Origin: Candidatus Thalassarchaeum sp.
GTDB taxonomy: Archaea; Thermoplasmatota; Poseidoniia; Poseidoniales; Thalassarchaeaceae
DNA: 64,000 nucleotides
Direction: 5' to 3'
Assembly: GCA_016777225.1 (NCBI GenBank)
Contig: JADHRW010000002.1
Span: forward strand, 65,284-129,283
Shown in pieces: positions 9,862-19,809 of this stretch (the stretch's first letter is position 1; the number at the start of each line of letters is the position of its first letter). The notes under the pieces are model-generated. The model saw nothing but the letters and a program-made list of their open reading frames with translations, was not told where the DNA came from and searched no databases. The position numbers and the translations under genes are program-made.

Positions 9862-10707
9862 ATGAACATTGCCATCACCGCGTCGGATACTTTTGTAGCA
9901 CCATTTATTGTAGAAATGCTTGGAAAAGCTGCAGTAGTAATACCAGATGAAGTGATTAAAGATCAATTGAAATTAGATGCAATGCTAACTCCTTGTAATG
10001 CGCTGATACATATTAATTCACGACCAGTAGAATCATCTTTCGAAAGGGATGACAGACAAACAAAGTTGGAGATGATGAACGCTGCCAGACCAATCTTAGA
10101 TGCAGTTGATCGTCATGGAAGTTTACACTTAATAATTATTGGAACTTTAAGAGTTCATCCACAATGGGAACCAGGAGAACCATTCTATGGATTAGACTCA
10201 ACATTAGCCCCTAGAGATACAGCAGCAGAAGGCCAATTATGGATGGAAGAGAATGCTCTAGACAGGGCACATTCTGAGAAACCAGTCAGTATAATTAGAG
10301 CCTCTAATGTTCAAGGAGTTCCTCTTTCTGGACCACCTGGAAATGGACTTCTACACCGCTGGGCTAATGAATGTCAAATGGGTTGGATTAATGTCCCAGG
10401 AGACGGTTCTAATCCTAAAGATTTCATCCATGTTGAAGATTTAGTACAAGTAATAGGGGGCATCATTCAGAATCCACCACTTACTAGAGAAGAAATCGCA
10501 GTTGGCTCAGGGAAGGGAATTTCAATGAATGATTTAGCGAATATATTTCAATCAAAAACAGGTTGTGAAATTGAGTTAAATCAACGAGATGAGGATGAAG
10601 TTTTTGGAGTCGTAGATGCTTGGGTACTTGAAGAAAGGTTAGGATTCAGACCACGAATTAGTCTTGAAGAAATGATCGAAGAGGCATTTGAAGCCGCTCA
10701 AGGATGA
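9862..10707 (+). CDS. NAD-dependent epimerase/dehydratase family protein (extended SDR-like)
   Basis: 281 aa; SIIRASNVQGVPLSGP...DFIHVEDLVQVIGGII...VGSGKGISMNDLANIF pattern. N-terminal glycine motif is weak. Confidence 0.7.
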   Translation: MNIAITASDTFVAPFIVEMLGKAAVVIPDEVIKDQLKLDAMLTPCNALIHINSRPVESSFERDDRQTKLEMMNAARPILDAVDRHGSLHLIIIGTLRVHPQWEPGEPFYGLDSTLAPRDTAAEGQLWMEENALDRAHSEKPVSIIRASNVQGVPLSGPPGNGLLHRWANECQMGWINVPGDGSNPKDFIHVEDLVQVIGGIIQNPPLTREEIAVGSGKGISMNDLANIFQSKTGCEIELNQRDEDEVFGVVDAWVLEERLGFRPRISLEEMIEEAFEAAQG

Positions 10708-12224
10708 TTTACAACTAATCTTTTACGTATACCATTCCAATCTGCTACCGAAACATCTGATTTCATCTCAGAACCGGATAAGATATTACTAGTATCTGAT
10801 TCTTTTTTCATCCTGACTTCAATCTCATGATTATTTGAGGTCACTAGTAAGGTATTGCCACCCTTATATTCATCAGATATCCCAATTCCAAATGTCCTAT
10901 CGATAGAACTTACTCTAAAAGATAATTCTAATATTTCTCCTTTAAACTGTGACAATAACTCACGTTGTTCATTCAAAAATCTTGCTTCAATCATTCGATT
11001 AACTATTTCATCCAAAGAAAAAGAACTTGATTGAGATACAGTATTCTCTAATGACGGTGTAGATGACTCGATAACAGATTTCTCTAGAATCGCTTCTTCA
11101 ACTGCTGCTATTTCTTGGATTTCATCTAATGAATCTTGCTTAGAAATTGGTTCATTGACAGTGACACGTTCGGGGATCTCAACTCTGTCAGGAGGATCAA
11201 CATCATGAGAATCGTGCCAAGCCTGTGACGAGGTTTTTGACACTTTCTCGATGGAAGCTTGTTGAACGTCTTCTTTAGAAATACTGGAAACTACCCCTGC
11301 TGCTGCTCCTGCTATCCCCAAACCAGTTACAAGATTAGCATTATTCGTCGATAATTGAGTTTTGGCAATTGTAACTACTGCATCGGACTTAATTTTCCAT
11401 ATCGCTCTAACCGGAGCTTGTGTAATAAGAGGTAATTGAGAAACTTGTGATTCAAATTTATCATTTATTATACTATAATTTTCATCAATGGCTTCGGTAC
11501 TTGATGGGTCTGCAATCAACTTTTCTAATTCATTAGACCACTTTTCTACAAAGTCTGTCATATCAAACTCTTCTTCTACCAATTTAATCTCATCTGGTTT
11601 AGATTTATCTTGGACTGATTCATCAATTCCCATCTGACTTCCAGAGAGCTCAGATATTGTAATTTTTCCTGCACCTACAAATCGGCGAACACCGAGAGGA
11701 ATATTACCGTCTGCAGGGACTCTAGTCCAGCCACCACCATACCAATCATTAGTGCCATTTTGTTGTCTGTCATCTAAGCTCCAAGAAGGGGCACCGCCAT
11801 CGTTAGCATCATAGAAATATAATCTACAGCCATTTGAATTCATATACCAATCTTTACCATTTATTTTAGTTGATTGAATTGAATAATCACCATTATATTT
11901 CTGAGTGACATGCCCAGAAATATTAAGAGAAGAAGAATTAATAGAAGTTTTATTTTCCATACCTAAAAGTGCCATTAATTCGCTTTGTTCTAGAAAACCA
12001 CTACCATTTGTATCTATTGCAGAGAATATTGGCCCAAGATAAGAACGAGGAGCGCTAGAACCTGTTAACTTGGTTAGACCACTATCGAATTCATCGATAT
12101 TTATTTTGCCATCTCCATCAAAATCAAATTTTGATAACATCGAATTCGCAGTAAATCCTTTACTAATTAATAATTTTTCAAGATTTTTCATCGCTGCTGC
12201 AACTAGTTTATCAGAAATGTTCAT
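10698..12224 (-). CDS. EF-hand domain protein with a Gly/Trp/Tyr-rich middle domain (ORF track begins at 12269; ATG at 12224 preferred)
   Basis: Two EF-hand loops, DFDGDGKINIDEF and DTNGSGFLEQSEL; then YNGDYSIQSTKINGKDWYMNSNGCRLYFYDANDGGAPSWSLDDR. Confidence 0.7.
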   Translation of the reverse strand: MNISDKLVAAAMKNLEKLLISKGFTANSMLSKFDFDGDGKINIDEFDSGLTKLTGSSAPRSYLGPIFSAIDTNGSGFLEQSELMALLGMENKTSINSSSLNISGHVTQKYNGDYSIQSTKINGKDWYMNSNGCRLYFYDANDGGAPSWSLDDRQQNGTNDWYGGGWTRVPADGNIPLGVRRFVGAGKITISELSGSQMGIDESVQDKSKPDEIKLVEEEFDMTDFVEKWSNELEKLIADPSSTEAIDENYSIINDKFESQVSQLPLITQAPVRAIWKIKSDAVVTIAKTQLSTNNANLVTGLGIAGAAAGVVSSISKEDVQQASIEKVSKTSSQAWHDSHDVDPPDRVEIPERVTVNEPISKQDSLDEIQEIAAVEEAILEKSVIESSTPSLENTVSQSSSFSLDEIVNRMIEARFLNEQRELLSQFKGEILELSFRVSSIDRTFGIGISDEYKGGNTLLVTSNNHEIEVRMKKESDTSNILSGSEMKSDVSVADWNGIRKRLVVNHP

Positions 12225-12287
12225 GGTATACCGTAAAAGAACATAGACATGATACTTACGCCTACACAATTACTCATTAAATGAGAA

Positions 12288-13427
12288 TTAAACAAATGGT
12301 GTTTTAACTATAATACAACGAATTCGACGCCTAGGACTAGTTTGAATCCATAAATCTTGGCCCAAAACTACGTCATCAAGATATCCTAATGCTATACCAG
12401 TTCTATTGAGACTTGGAGAAGGACCACCGCTAGTCACATAACCTACAATACTCGCATTATCATTTGGGCCATCTAAGACTAAATGTCCCGGTCTCGGAGA
12501 AGGCCCTTTTTCTTGGCATTGAAGACCATGCCATTTAGAACCTGAATTAAGTGATTTAAGGACTGATTCTTTACCGATGAAGTCATGGTCTAGATTTAGC
12601 CCAAAAGGAACATTAGTTTCAGCAGAATTACGTGCTAAGAATCCTTCTGGTAATTCTACATCAGGATCTAAACCCAAACCAGGCCATAAAAAGTCTTGAC
12701 CTGAGAGAAGATATCCTTTCTCTAACCTTAATGTATCTCTTGCCCCCAAACCAACTGGAATAGCTCCTGAATTGACCAAAGCATCCCATAGTTTTGCAGA
12801 TTGTTCATCAGGTATGAAAATTTCAACACCCTTTTCACCAGTGTAGCCAGTTCCTTGAATCCATCCAGTTATACCTAAATCATTAACACATATTTCTTGA
12901 CATCTAAATCTAGATACATTATTCACTTCACCTAAAACATGCTTTAAAATTGAAGATGATTCTGGCCCTTGAAGTGCAATAATACTTGTATTTGCAGACA
13001 AATCTTTGATTTCTATTGAACCATCAGAGGGGAGATTAGAATTAAACCAATCCCACATTATTGATATCATTGAGGCGTTAGGAACACCCAATACTCGAGT
13101 TTGAGTATCTACAGCAAAAATCATATCATCTATGATATTACCTTGTTTATCGAGAAAGTGAGTATAACCACATTGACCATTTGCGAAGTTCATATACTGT
13201 TGAGTGCCTATAGTATTCAACCATGACAATACATCTTTACCACGGAATTCGAAGAAACCCATATGTGACACATCGAATAAACCAGATTTCTCTCGACAAG
13301 ATAAATGCTCATCTTGTATTGAAGTATACCAAATTGGCAACTCAAAGCCATGAAAATCTACTATCTTTGCACCTGCTTCTAAATGCTTCTCATAAAGTGC
13401 CGTACGTACTAGCCCACCTTCACCCAT
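12288..13427 (-). CDS. gcvT: Aminomethyltransferase (glycine cleavage T protein)
   Basis: LYEKHLEAGAKIVDFHGFELPIWYTSIQDEHLSCREKSGLFDVSHMG...GTGYTGEKGVEIFIP...GLGARDTLRLEKGYLLSGQDF. Confidence 0.96.
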   Translation of the reverse strand: MGEGGLVRTALYEKHLEAGAKIVDFHGFELPIWYTSIQDEHLSCREKSGLFDVSHMGFFEFRGKDVLSWLNTIGTQQYMNFANGQCGYTHFLDKQGNIIDDMIFAVDTQTRVLGVPNASMISIMWDWFNSNLPSDGSIEIKDLSANTSIIALQGPESSSILKHVLGEVNNVSRFRCQEICVNDLGITGWIQGTGYTGEKGVEIFIPDEQSAKLWDALVNSGAIPVGLGARDTLRLEKGYLLSGQDFLWPGLGLDPDVELPEGFLARNSAETNVPFGLNLDHDFIGKESVLKSLNSGSKWHGLQCQEKGPSPRPGHLVLDGPNDNASIVGYVTSGGPSPSLNRTGIALGYLDDVVLGQDLWIQTSPRRRIRCIIVKTPFV

Positions 13428-13528
13428 ATACCACTGGGCTTAGGAACAAGTGCAAGAATGTGGCGACTCAGAATACTGGAGAATATAGGCAAAAATATGC
13501 TGAAAATATGACTTCTAATTACGAGAGG

Positions 13529-13538
13529 TTTAAATATA
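13529..13538 (+). promoter_or_regulatory. Putative TATA box for tfb
   Basis: TTTAAATATA about 30 nt upstream of the tfb ATG, after purine-rich CGAGAGG; spacing fits a very short leader. Confidence 0.5.
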
Positions 13539-13568
13539 GTCGACTGTACTATACAACTAGAGGTTGAT

Positions 13569-14585
13569 ATGATGAAGAGAGAAGCACAAGACCAAAAATC
13601 ATCAGTAAATCAGAGTAACAAAGAAGGAAGCCGTAAGAAGGCAATTGTTCCTAATAAGAGACCATCAAGGGCAAGAGGAACAGAAGCTGTTTCAGGAAAA
13701 TGTAGAATTTGTGATTCTAATTCATGGGATACTGATTCAGTTAGGGGAGAAACCATATGTGCTGAATGTGGATATGTTGCGGCTGAAAATATGATAGATC
13801 CAGGAGCAGAGTGGACTAATCATTCAGGAGGTGATGATAGAAGTAGAGTCGGAGCACCGACGACATTGACTCTTTCCGATAAGGGCCTATCAACTCAAAT
13901 AAGTAGATCTGATTTGACCTCAGGTACGGCTGCAAGGCACGGAATGAGTGGGAAGAATCTTCGAGAATGGAGAAGAAGGCAGAGAGTTGATCAGAGAAGT
14001 AAAACTAGAGATAGCAGAAGTAGAAACTTAACGACAGCAATGCAATTCATTCGAGATAAAGGTGACCTTCCTCCACAAATTGAGCAAGAAGCAGCCAACT
14101 TATACCGTCATGCTATGAAAGAAGGTATTGTCACTGGTAGGAGTATTAGAGGAGTTACTGCGGCCTGTGTATACATAGCAGCGAGACAAGCTGAGATTCC
14201 TCGAAGGATTGACGTCATCGCTAAAGCCTTTGACATGGTAACTGAAGTTGAAGAAAAAGAATTGAAAAGAACAATCAGATTGGTAGCGAGAAAAATGAAT
14301 ACACACCACATTACTGGACCTGAAGAATATTTTGAAAAGTTTCATTCAGATTTACAATTACCACCAAATGTCCTTGGAGAAACAAGAGATTTATGGGATA
14401 AAGTAAGTCAAGATATGATTTGGCAAGGAAAGAAACCCTCTGGGATTGCAGGTTGTATACTATACAAAGCATCACAAAACAGTGGTTCATCCCGCACTCA
14501 AAGTGAAGTTTGTAAAGTGTCAGGTATTAGTGAAGTTACTTTGAGAGGTTTGTTGAAAATATTAAACCAAATGTTATCGAAATAA
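13569..14585 (+). CDS. tfb: Transcription initiation factor IIB
   Basis: Zinc ribbon CRICDSNSWDTDSVRGETICAECGYV, B-finger-like region, two cyclin-fold repeats (AACVYIAARQAEIPRRIDVIAKAF; AGCILYKASQNSGSSRTQSEVCKVSGISEVTLR). Confidence 0.95.
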   Translation: MMKREAQDQKSSVNQSNKEGSRKKAIVPNKRPSRARGTEAVSGKCRICDSNSWDTDSVRGETICAECGYVAAENMIDPGAEWTNHSGGDDRSRVGAPTTLTLSDKGLSTQISRSDLTSGTAARHGMSGKNLREWRRRQRVDQRSKTRDSRSRNLTTAMQFIRDKGDLPPQIEQEAANLYRHAMKEGIVTGRSIRGVTAACVYIAARQAEIPRRIDVIAKAFDMVTEVEEKELKRTIRLVARKMNTHHITGPEEYFEKFHSDLQLPPNVLGETRDLWDKVSQDMIWQGKKPSGIAGCILYKASQNSGSSRTQSEVCKVSGISEVTLRGLLKILNQMLSK

Positions 14586-14607
14586 GAGAATTAATTGACT
14601 ATATCAC

Positions 14608-15060
14608 TCATTCGTCGATTTCATATATTGTAGTGGTTATTTTCATTTCCATAGCCATTTCAATAACTATCCTAGTCCATTTACTAGTTTTGGAAGGAAT
14701 TGCTAAAATATCTGTGGCAGCGTTAAGTATTTTTTTAGTCAGAGTATTACCTGCTTCTGGACGGCCACGATCTCTTAATGTCCTATCAGGATCATTCCAT
14801 TCTTCCGTAAATACAGCAATAGGTGTAGAGTTATTATCTGCCCATCTTTCAGCCATATAATCAACACCACTAGCCCCACCGACGATTACCAAATCAGGAT
14901 AGCCATTAACATCAACCCAATCTTCAATTAGATTTTCAAATATCTCATAATCATAAAATCTACTGCTTCCGACTATGGCTAAATTTATCACATTACCATC
15001 CAAATTTAAATCTCTTTTTCCTAGCAAATCAACCACATTTTGTCCAACTCCCGCTGCCAT
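14608..15060 (-). CDS. SLOG/YspA (DUF2493)-like nucleotide-binding protein
   Basis: LAIVGSSRFYDYEIFENLIEDW...LVIVGGASGVDYMAERWADNNSTPIAVFTEEW...GRPEAGNTL resembles the GGARGAD...AxxWA pattern. Confidence 0.65.
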   Translation of the reverse strand: MAAGVGQNVVDLLGKRDLNLDGNVINLAIVGSSRFYDYEIFENLIEDWVDVNGYPDLVIVGGASGVDYMAERWADNNSTPIAVFTEEWNDPDRTLRDRGRPEAGNTLTKKILNAATDILAIPSKTSKWTRIVIEMAMEMKITTTIYEIDE

Positions 15061-15159
15061 CAGTACCCTCTGAGTGGCCTGCAGACATAAAGTTCGGGTT
15101 CAAAGTAAATACATTATTTGATATCTTAACACTATGACGGAGGTATAGAGGAATGTATC

Positions 15160-16386
15160 ATGGCACTAGATATTAAGGCAATTCGTTCAGATTTCCCCAT
15201 ATTAAGTAGAATTCTTCCTAATGGTAAACAATTAGTCTATTTTGATAATGCCGCTACATCTCAAAAACCCCAATGTGTAATAGATGCAATGACAAAATAT
15301 TACGAACAGTACAATTCTAATGCACACAGAGCTAATCATACATTAGCAGATGAAGCCACAACTGCATTAGAAAATGCTAGAGAAAAGATTTCACAGTTCT
15401 TCGGGACAACACCGGAAAACCTAATTTATACCAGTGGAGCAACTGAGGCAATAAATTTGGTGTCTTATGGATGGGCAAGATACAATCTCAAAGAGGGCGA
15501 TGTGATTGTACTTACTGAGATGGAACATCATGCAGATATTGTTCCATGGCAAGAACTTTCTAAGGAGAAAGGAATTGAGGTTCGGTATGTACCTATTAAC
15601 AATGAATCTTTTACATTAGATATGGATGCTTTTGAGATAGCTATAGAAGATGCATCATTAGTCTGTGTAACTCATACAAGCAATGTTTTAGGAATAAGAA
15701 ACCCGATAGAACAGATAATTCAAATGAGTAAGGAAGTAGGTGCACATGTACTTCTAGATTGTGCACAAGGAGCGCCTCATGAAAAAATAAATTTCAATAA
15801 TCTAGGCGCAGATTTCATAGCCATATCAGCACATAAGATGGCTGGACCAACAGGGATTGGCTGTTTATTAGCAACATCTGAACGAATTTCTGAGATGGGG
15901 CCTTTTATGACGGGAGGATCAATGATTAAAACTGTAACAACTGACGGTTCAACTTACCAAAATGGACATTCAATGTTTGAAACTGGGACTCCAAGAATCG
16001 CAGAAGCAATCGGCTGGGGGGCTGCGGTTGAATGGCTGTCACAGTTTGAAATGAAAGATATCCATAATCATGTTCACCAAATAGCATCTTGGACTGGTCG
16101 AGAAATGAATAAAATTCCAGGAATCAAAATCTACGGAGATCCTGATAATAAAAATTCATCAGGTGCAATTTCATTCTTGCATGAAACTATCCAGTCACAA
16201 GATTTGGCATTTCTTCTAGATGAAGGAGGTTTTGCAGTACGGACTGGACATCATTGCGCTCAACCATTAATGGATGCTTTAGGTGTACCATCGACTAATA
16301 GAGCCTCTTTTTGGATATATAATACACAGGAAGAAGCAGAGTCATTTATATCTCATCTAAAATTTGTGTGTGAAAGATTCGTCTAA
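15160..16386 (+). CDS. sufS: Cysteine desulfurase, SufS type
   Basis: IRSDFPILSRILPNGKQLVYFDNAATSQKPQCVIDAM...FIAISAHKMAGPTGIGCL...VRTGHHCAQPLMDALGV. Confidence 0.95.
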   Translation: MALDIKAIRSDFPILSRILPNGKQLVYFDNAATSQKPQCVIDAMTKYYEQYNSNAHRANHTLADEATTALENAREKISQFFGTTPENLIYTSGATEAINLVSYGWARYNLKEGDVIVLTEMEHHADIVPWQELSKEKGIEVRYVPINNESFTLDMDAFEIAIEDASLVCVTHTSNVLGIRNPIEQIIQMSKEVGAHVLLDCAQGAPHEKINFNNLGADFIAISAHKMAGPTGIGCLLATSERISEMGPFMTGGSMIKTVTTDGSTYQNGHSMFETGTPRIAEAIGWGAAVEWLSQFEMKDIHNHVHQIASWTGREMNKIPGIKIYGDPDNKNSSGAISFLHETIQSQDLAFLLDEGGFAVRTGHHCAQPLMDALGVPSTNRASFWIYNTQEEAESFISHLKFVCERFV

Positions 16387-16429
16387 GACAGATAAGCAAT
16401 TTCAATAGAAATAGCCCTTAGGGCATCAT

Positions 16430-16861
16430 ATGGAAGATGCGTCTTGGCCATCACATCTTGATTCAATAGTTGAAGAATTCAGAGATTGTTTTGATTCGAT
16501 GGAAAGATATGAATTACTATTTGAATATGCAAAGAAACACCCTAGCCCACTACCTCTAGATGAATGGAATGAAGAAAATCAAGTTTTAGGTTGCCAATCA
16601 AGAGCCCATGTGAAATGCTCTTTGGATGAAAATGGACTATTCTTGTTGAGAGCTGGTGCCGATGCTCAAATAGTTCAAGGATTGATGGCTATAACTGCAA
16701 TCGCAGTAAATGGTCAGTCCTCTACCGAAGTTTCTAAATTAAGTCCTAAATATGTAGAAGAAATGGGTCTAAAGTCGTCATTAACTCCAAGTCGAGCAAA
16801 TGGCTTCTTGAATATGTTCAAAAGAGTTGTTTCAGAGGCAGAAATACTTTCGGAGGTATAA
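16430..16861 (+). CDS. sufE: SufE-family sulfur acceptor
   Basis: RYELLFEYAKKHPSPLPLDEWNEENQVLGCQSRAHVKCSLDENG: conserved Cys in VxGCQS. Confidence 0.92.
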   Translation: MEDASWPSHLDSIVEEFRDCFDSMERYELLFEYAKKHPSPLPLDEWNEENQVLGCQSRAHVKCSLDENGLFLLRAGADAQIVQGLMAITAIAVNGQSSTEVSKLSPKYVEEMGLKSSLTPSRANGFLNMFKRVVSEAEILSEV

Positions 16862-16863
16862 GC

Positions 16864-17166
16864 ATGGTCAGTGAAGATGAAATCATGCAATCTTTAATCG
16901 AAGTTGAAGACCCAGAAATGAAAATTTCAGTGATTGATCTAGGGTTGATTTACGACGTTAAGATAGAAGAATCACATGCTGAAATTGATATGACATTGAC
17001 TAGCCCTGGTTGTCCAGTAGCGCCTGAATTAATGGCGGCTGTACATAGAGCAGCACTATTGACAGAAGGTCTAGAAAGTGTTCATGTAAATCTTACATTC
17101 TCACCACTATGGAATCCTAAAGTACATCCAACTGAAGATGGAAAATTTGAACTGGGAATATTTTGA
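16864..17166 (+). CDS. DUF59/MIP18-family Fe-S assembly factor (SufT/PaaD-like)
   Basis: SLIEVEDPEMKISVIDLGLIYDVKIEESHAEIDMTLTSPGCPVAPELMAAV. Confidence 0.92.
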   Translation: MVSEDEIMQSLIEVEDPEMKISVIDLGLIYDVKIEESHAEIDMTLTSPGCPVAPELMAAVHRAALLTEGLESVHVNLTFSPLWNPKVHPTEDGKFELGIF

Positions 17167-17217
17167 AAAATATTAATTTGATAAATAAGGCCATGGGATG
17201 AGAACTCGGGTGTCACA

Positions 17218-19809
17218 GTGACAAATATTGAAAATCGTATTTTTTCTTGGCATAGTATACCCCAATCATCTAGAATAATCCTTATCACATCTATGATAGT
17301 TATAATTTTTATAACTCCAAATTTTGCAGAAGGATATTATGAAAGTTCATGGAGTTTAATAGACTCAGATTCTCAGAATAATTACAATGCAGCAATTATA
17401 GATGAAAATGGAGATGCATGGGTCTTTGGAGATGATGGCGAAATTATTTTTGGAGAAAAGATGGGTGAATGGATTCAGTTTGATTCGCCAACAAATGAAG
17501 ATCTTAAAGCAGCATATGCAAATCAGGAGTTAATTGTAGCAGCTGGAAATAATGGTAGCGTAATATACAAGCAATATAGTTCAGAAAATTGGATAGAAAT
17601 AAAAATGGATAATTTAATTGATGCTCATTCAGTTTCTATTAATTCCAATAATGAAATATTTATTGTATCTGATAATGGAGAGATTTGGTGCTTTAAGCAG
17701 CAGAATTGGATTAAAATTGAAAGTTTAGTTTCTGAAGATCTAAATGATATTGTATTTGAGGGCGAAAGAGGATTAATTTCGGGTTCATCGGGATTAATAT
17801 TGGGTTCAGAGGATAATGGAGAAACTTGGGAAATCAGAGAGACCCCAGAAGAGGTATCTGACTCGAATATTATTTCAATCGGTTTTTATGGAATAAATAG
17901 AGGCTATGCAATAACATCAGATGGCCAAATATTGAAATCAACACAAGAAGCATTAACGACAACAGTGGGTTATTATTGGTATCTAAAAGAAATTGAATCA
18001 GAAAATATGAGTACTACCTTGGGTATTAACTTGACATCAATAGAAGTACTTAGCACTACGAAGATATTACTTTCAGGTGAAAATGGTTATATCGCTTTAA
18101 GTAAAGATGGAGGTAATATCGTAGACCCTCAGCTATTACCAATTGAGGGAAATTTTACAATAAATGATATTGCGATGAAAACTGCATTTATAGGAATTAT
18201 TGTAGGTGATAATGGAACTATATTGTATACGGAAAACGGCGGTCAGGATAATGCATTAGGATTCGAAATCATGGATTTAAGTGATTTTAGTGAATTTGTA
18301 GATTTCACTAAAGATAACTTATTAGAAGGATTGAAAGCAACAATGAAAATAGTAATTTTTGGGATATTATTAGGATTCTTCTTAGGGATAGTTCTCGCAA
18401 TGTGCAAGACTGCACCAACGACTTTGAAACAAATGATTGAAGGAGATTTAGAAAGAACATTGATTTTATTCTGGTTAATTATTCCTGTGACAATAATTGG
18501 TTCTAGGATTCATGGAATGGGATTTGGTGTTGTATTATTCTTAGGTATTGGTATTCTAATTTCAATATTAAACTATTACATAAATAAAAATAAAATTGAA
18601 AATGAAGGTTTCTTAGGCATTAGTATATCTAATAATCATAGAACAATGATGATTCGTCTACTTGGTTTAACTTTACTGCTAGGCGTTCCATTTACAGAGG
18701 AATGGGGCATAAAAGGAGGGATTGTTTGTGTATATAGCGCACTTTCGGATTTCTATGCATTCCATCTAGGATCAAATACTTTCAAATTATCTGCACAGGT
18801 AGCATATATCTTTGCGCCAATTGGAAATCCAGATGCATTTTTCAGAATGATATTTGGGATTGGATTGACATATTTGGGAGTATTATTTTTTACATCAAAC
18901 GGTAGTTTTGAAAAGAAAAAAATATCTTATGGAAGACCAATATTAGTTTTATTATTATGGCTAGTGATTTTAACAGAAATTTTAGTTGATTTTGATATAA
19001 CAGGGAAACATTCTTCGACATTTCTTGGAATCTTTGGGTGGAGAGTATTTCTAATTTTTATAGGATTATTATTAACTAAAAGAATTCTTCCAGGGGGGTT
19101 AAGTTCTATAACTAAAGGAACAGATAATAAGATAATAATAGAGCCATGGAAAATTAGACCGTTACAAACAATTGCTACATTATATACTGATTTCTTTAGA
19201 AATACGCCTCTATTAGTTCAATTTATGTTTATCCACTTTGGTCTGCAATTAGGCAAACATATACAAAACATAGGAGTTGATATAACGAGTGATTTATTCA
19301 CTATTTCTTCTTATTTGGGCCCATTAGATAATCTCATTTCACCCATGATTGATTATGTCAAAGAAAGTCTATTTGGTCCTGGAAAAAGATCTTATCTTAG
19401 TGCCATCTTTGCATTGGGATTGAATTCAGCAGCCTATCAATGTGAAACAATTAGAGGAGCGATCGCTGCAATACCTTCTGGACAAATGGAAGCCGGCAGA
19501 AGTATAGGATTAACATATATGGGTACAATGAGACTAATTATCTTACCACAAGCAATTAGGATTTGCATACCTCCGTTAGGGAATGAAATGGTGAATTTAG
19601 TCTTAAACTCTTCTTTAGCAAGTGTAATCGCATATACCGAATTAACACGACAAGGGAAATTAGTAGTCGCAATAACGTTCCAAATTTTCTGGACATGGGG
19701 AATGGTGATGATTGCATATTTCGTTGTAACTTGGTCACTTGCATTATTATTAAGAAGGCTTGAGGAGAAAACAAGGATCCCAGGATTAGGTATTTCAGGA
19801 GGGAATTGA
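17218..19809 (+). CDS. Fusion protein: YCF48/BNR-like beta-propeller + polar amino-acid-type ABC permease with large internal TM insertion
   Basis: Seven G-x-x/N-G-x-I ... W repeats (aa about 70-345); permease start NLLEGLKATMKIVIFGILLGFFLGIVLAMCKTA; permease end LYTDFFRNTPLLVQFMFIHFGLQLG ... GAIAAIPSGQMEAGRSIGLTYMGTMRLIILPQAIRICIPPLGNEMVNLVLNSSLASVI (EAA-type loop). Confidence 0.85.
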   Translation: MTNIENRIFSWHSIPQSSRIILITSMIVIIFITPNFAEGYYESSWSLIDSDSQNNYNAAIIDENGDAWVFGDDGEIIFGEKMGEWIQFDSPTNEDLKAAYANQELIVAAGNNGSVIYKQYSSENWIEIKMDNLIDAHSVSINSNNEIFIVSDNGEIWCFKQQNWIKIESLVSEDLNDIVFEGERGLISGSSGLILGSEDNGETWEIRETPEEVSDSNIISIGFYGINRGYAITSDGQILKSTQEALTTTVGYYWYLKEIESENMSTTLGINLTSIEVLSTTKILLSGENGYIALSKDGGNIVDPQLLPIEGNFTINDIAMKTAFIGIIVGDNGTILYTENGGQDNALGFEIMDLSDFSEFVDFTKDNLLEGLKATMKIVIFGILLGFFLGIVLAMCKTAPTTLKQMIEGDLERTLILFWLIIPVTIIGSRIHGMGFGVVLFLGIGILISILNYYINKNKIENEGFLGISISNNHRTMMIRLLGLTLLLGVPFTEEWGIKGGIVCVYSALSDFYAFHLGSNTFKLSAQVAYIFAPIGNPDAFFRMIFGIGLTYLGVLFFTSNGSFEKKKISYGRPILVLLLWLVILTEILVDFDITGKHSSTFLGIFGWRVFLIFIGLLLTKRILPGGLSSITKGTDNKIIIEPWKIRPLQTIATLYTDFFRNTPLLVQFMFIHFGLQLGKHIQNIGVDITSDLFTISSYLGPLDNLISPMIDYVKESLFGPGKRSYLSAIFALGLNSAAYQCETIRGAIAAIPSGQMEAGRSIGLTYMGTMRLIILPQAIRICIPPLGNEMVNLVLNSSLASVIAYTELTRQGKLVVAITFQIFWTWGMVMIAYFVVTWSLALLLRRLEEKTRIPGLGISGGN

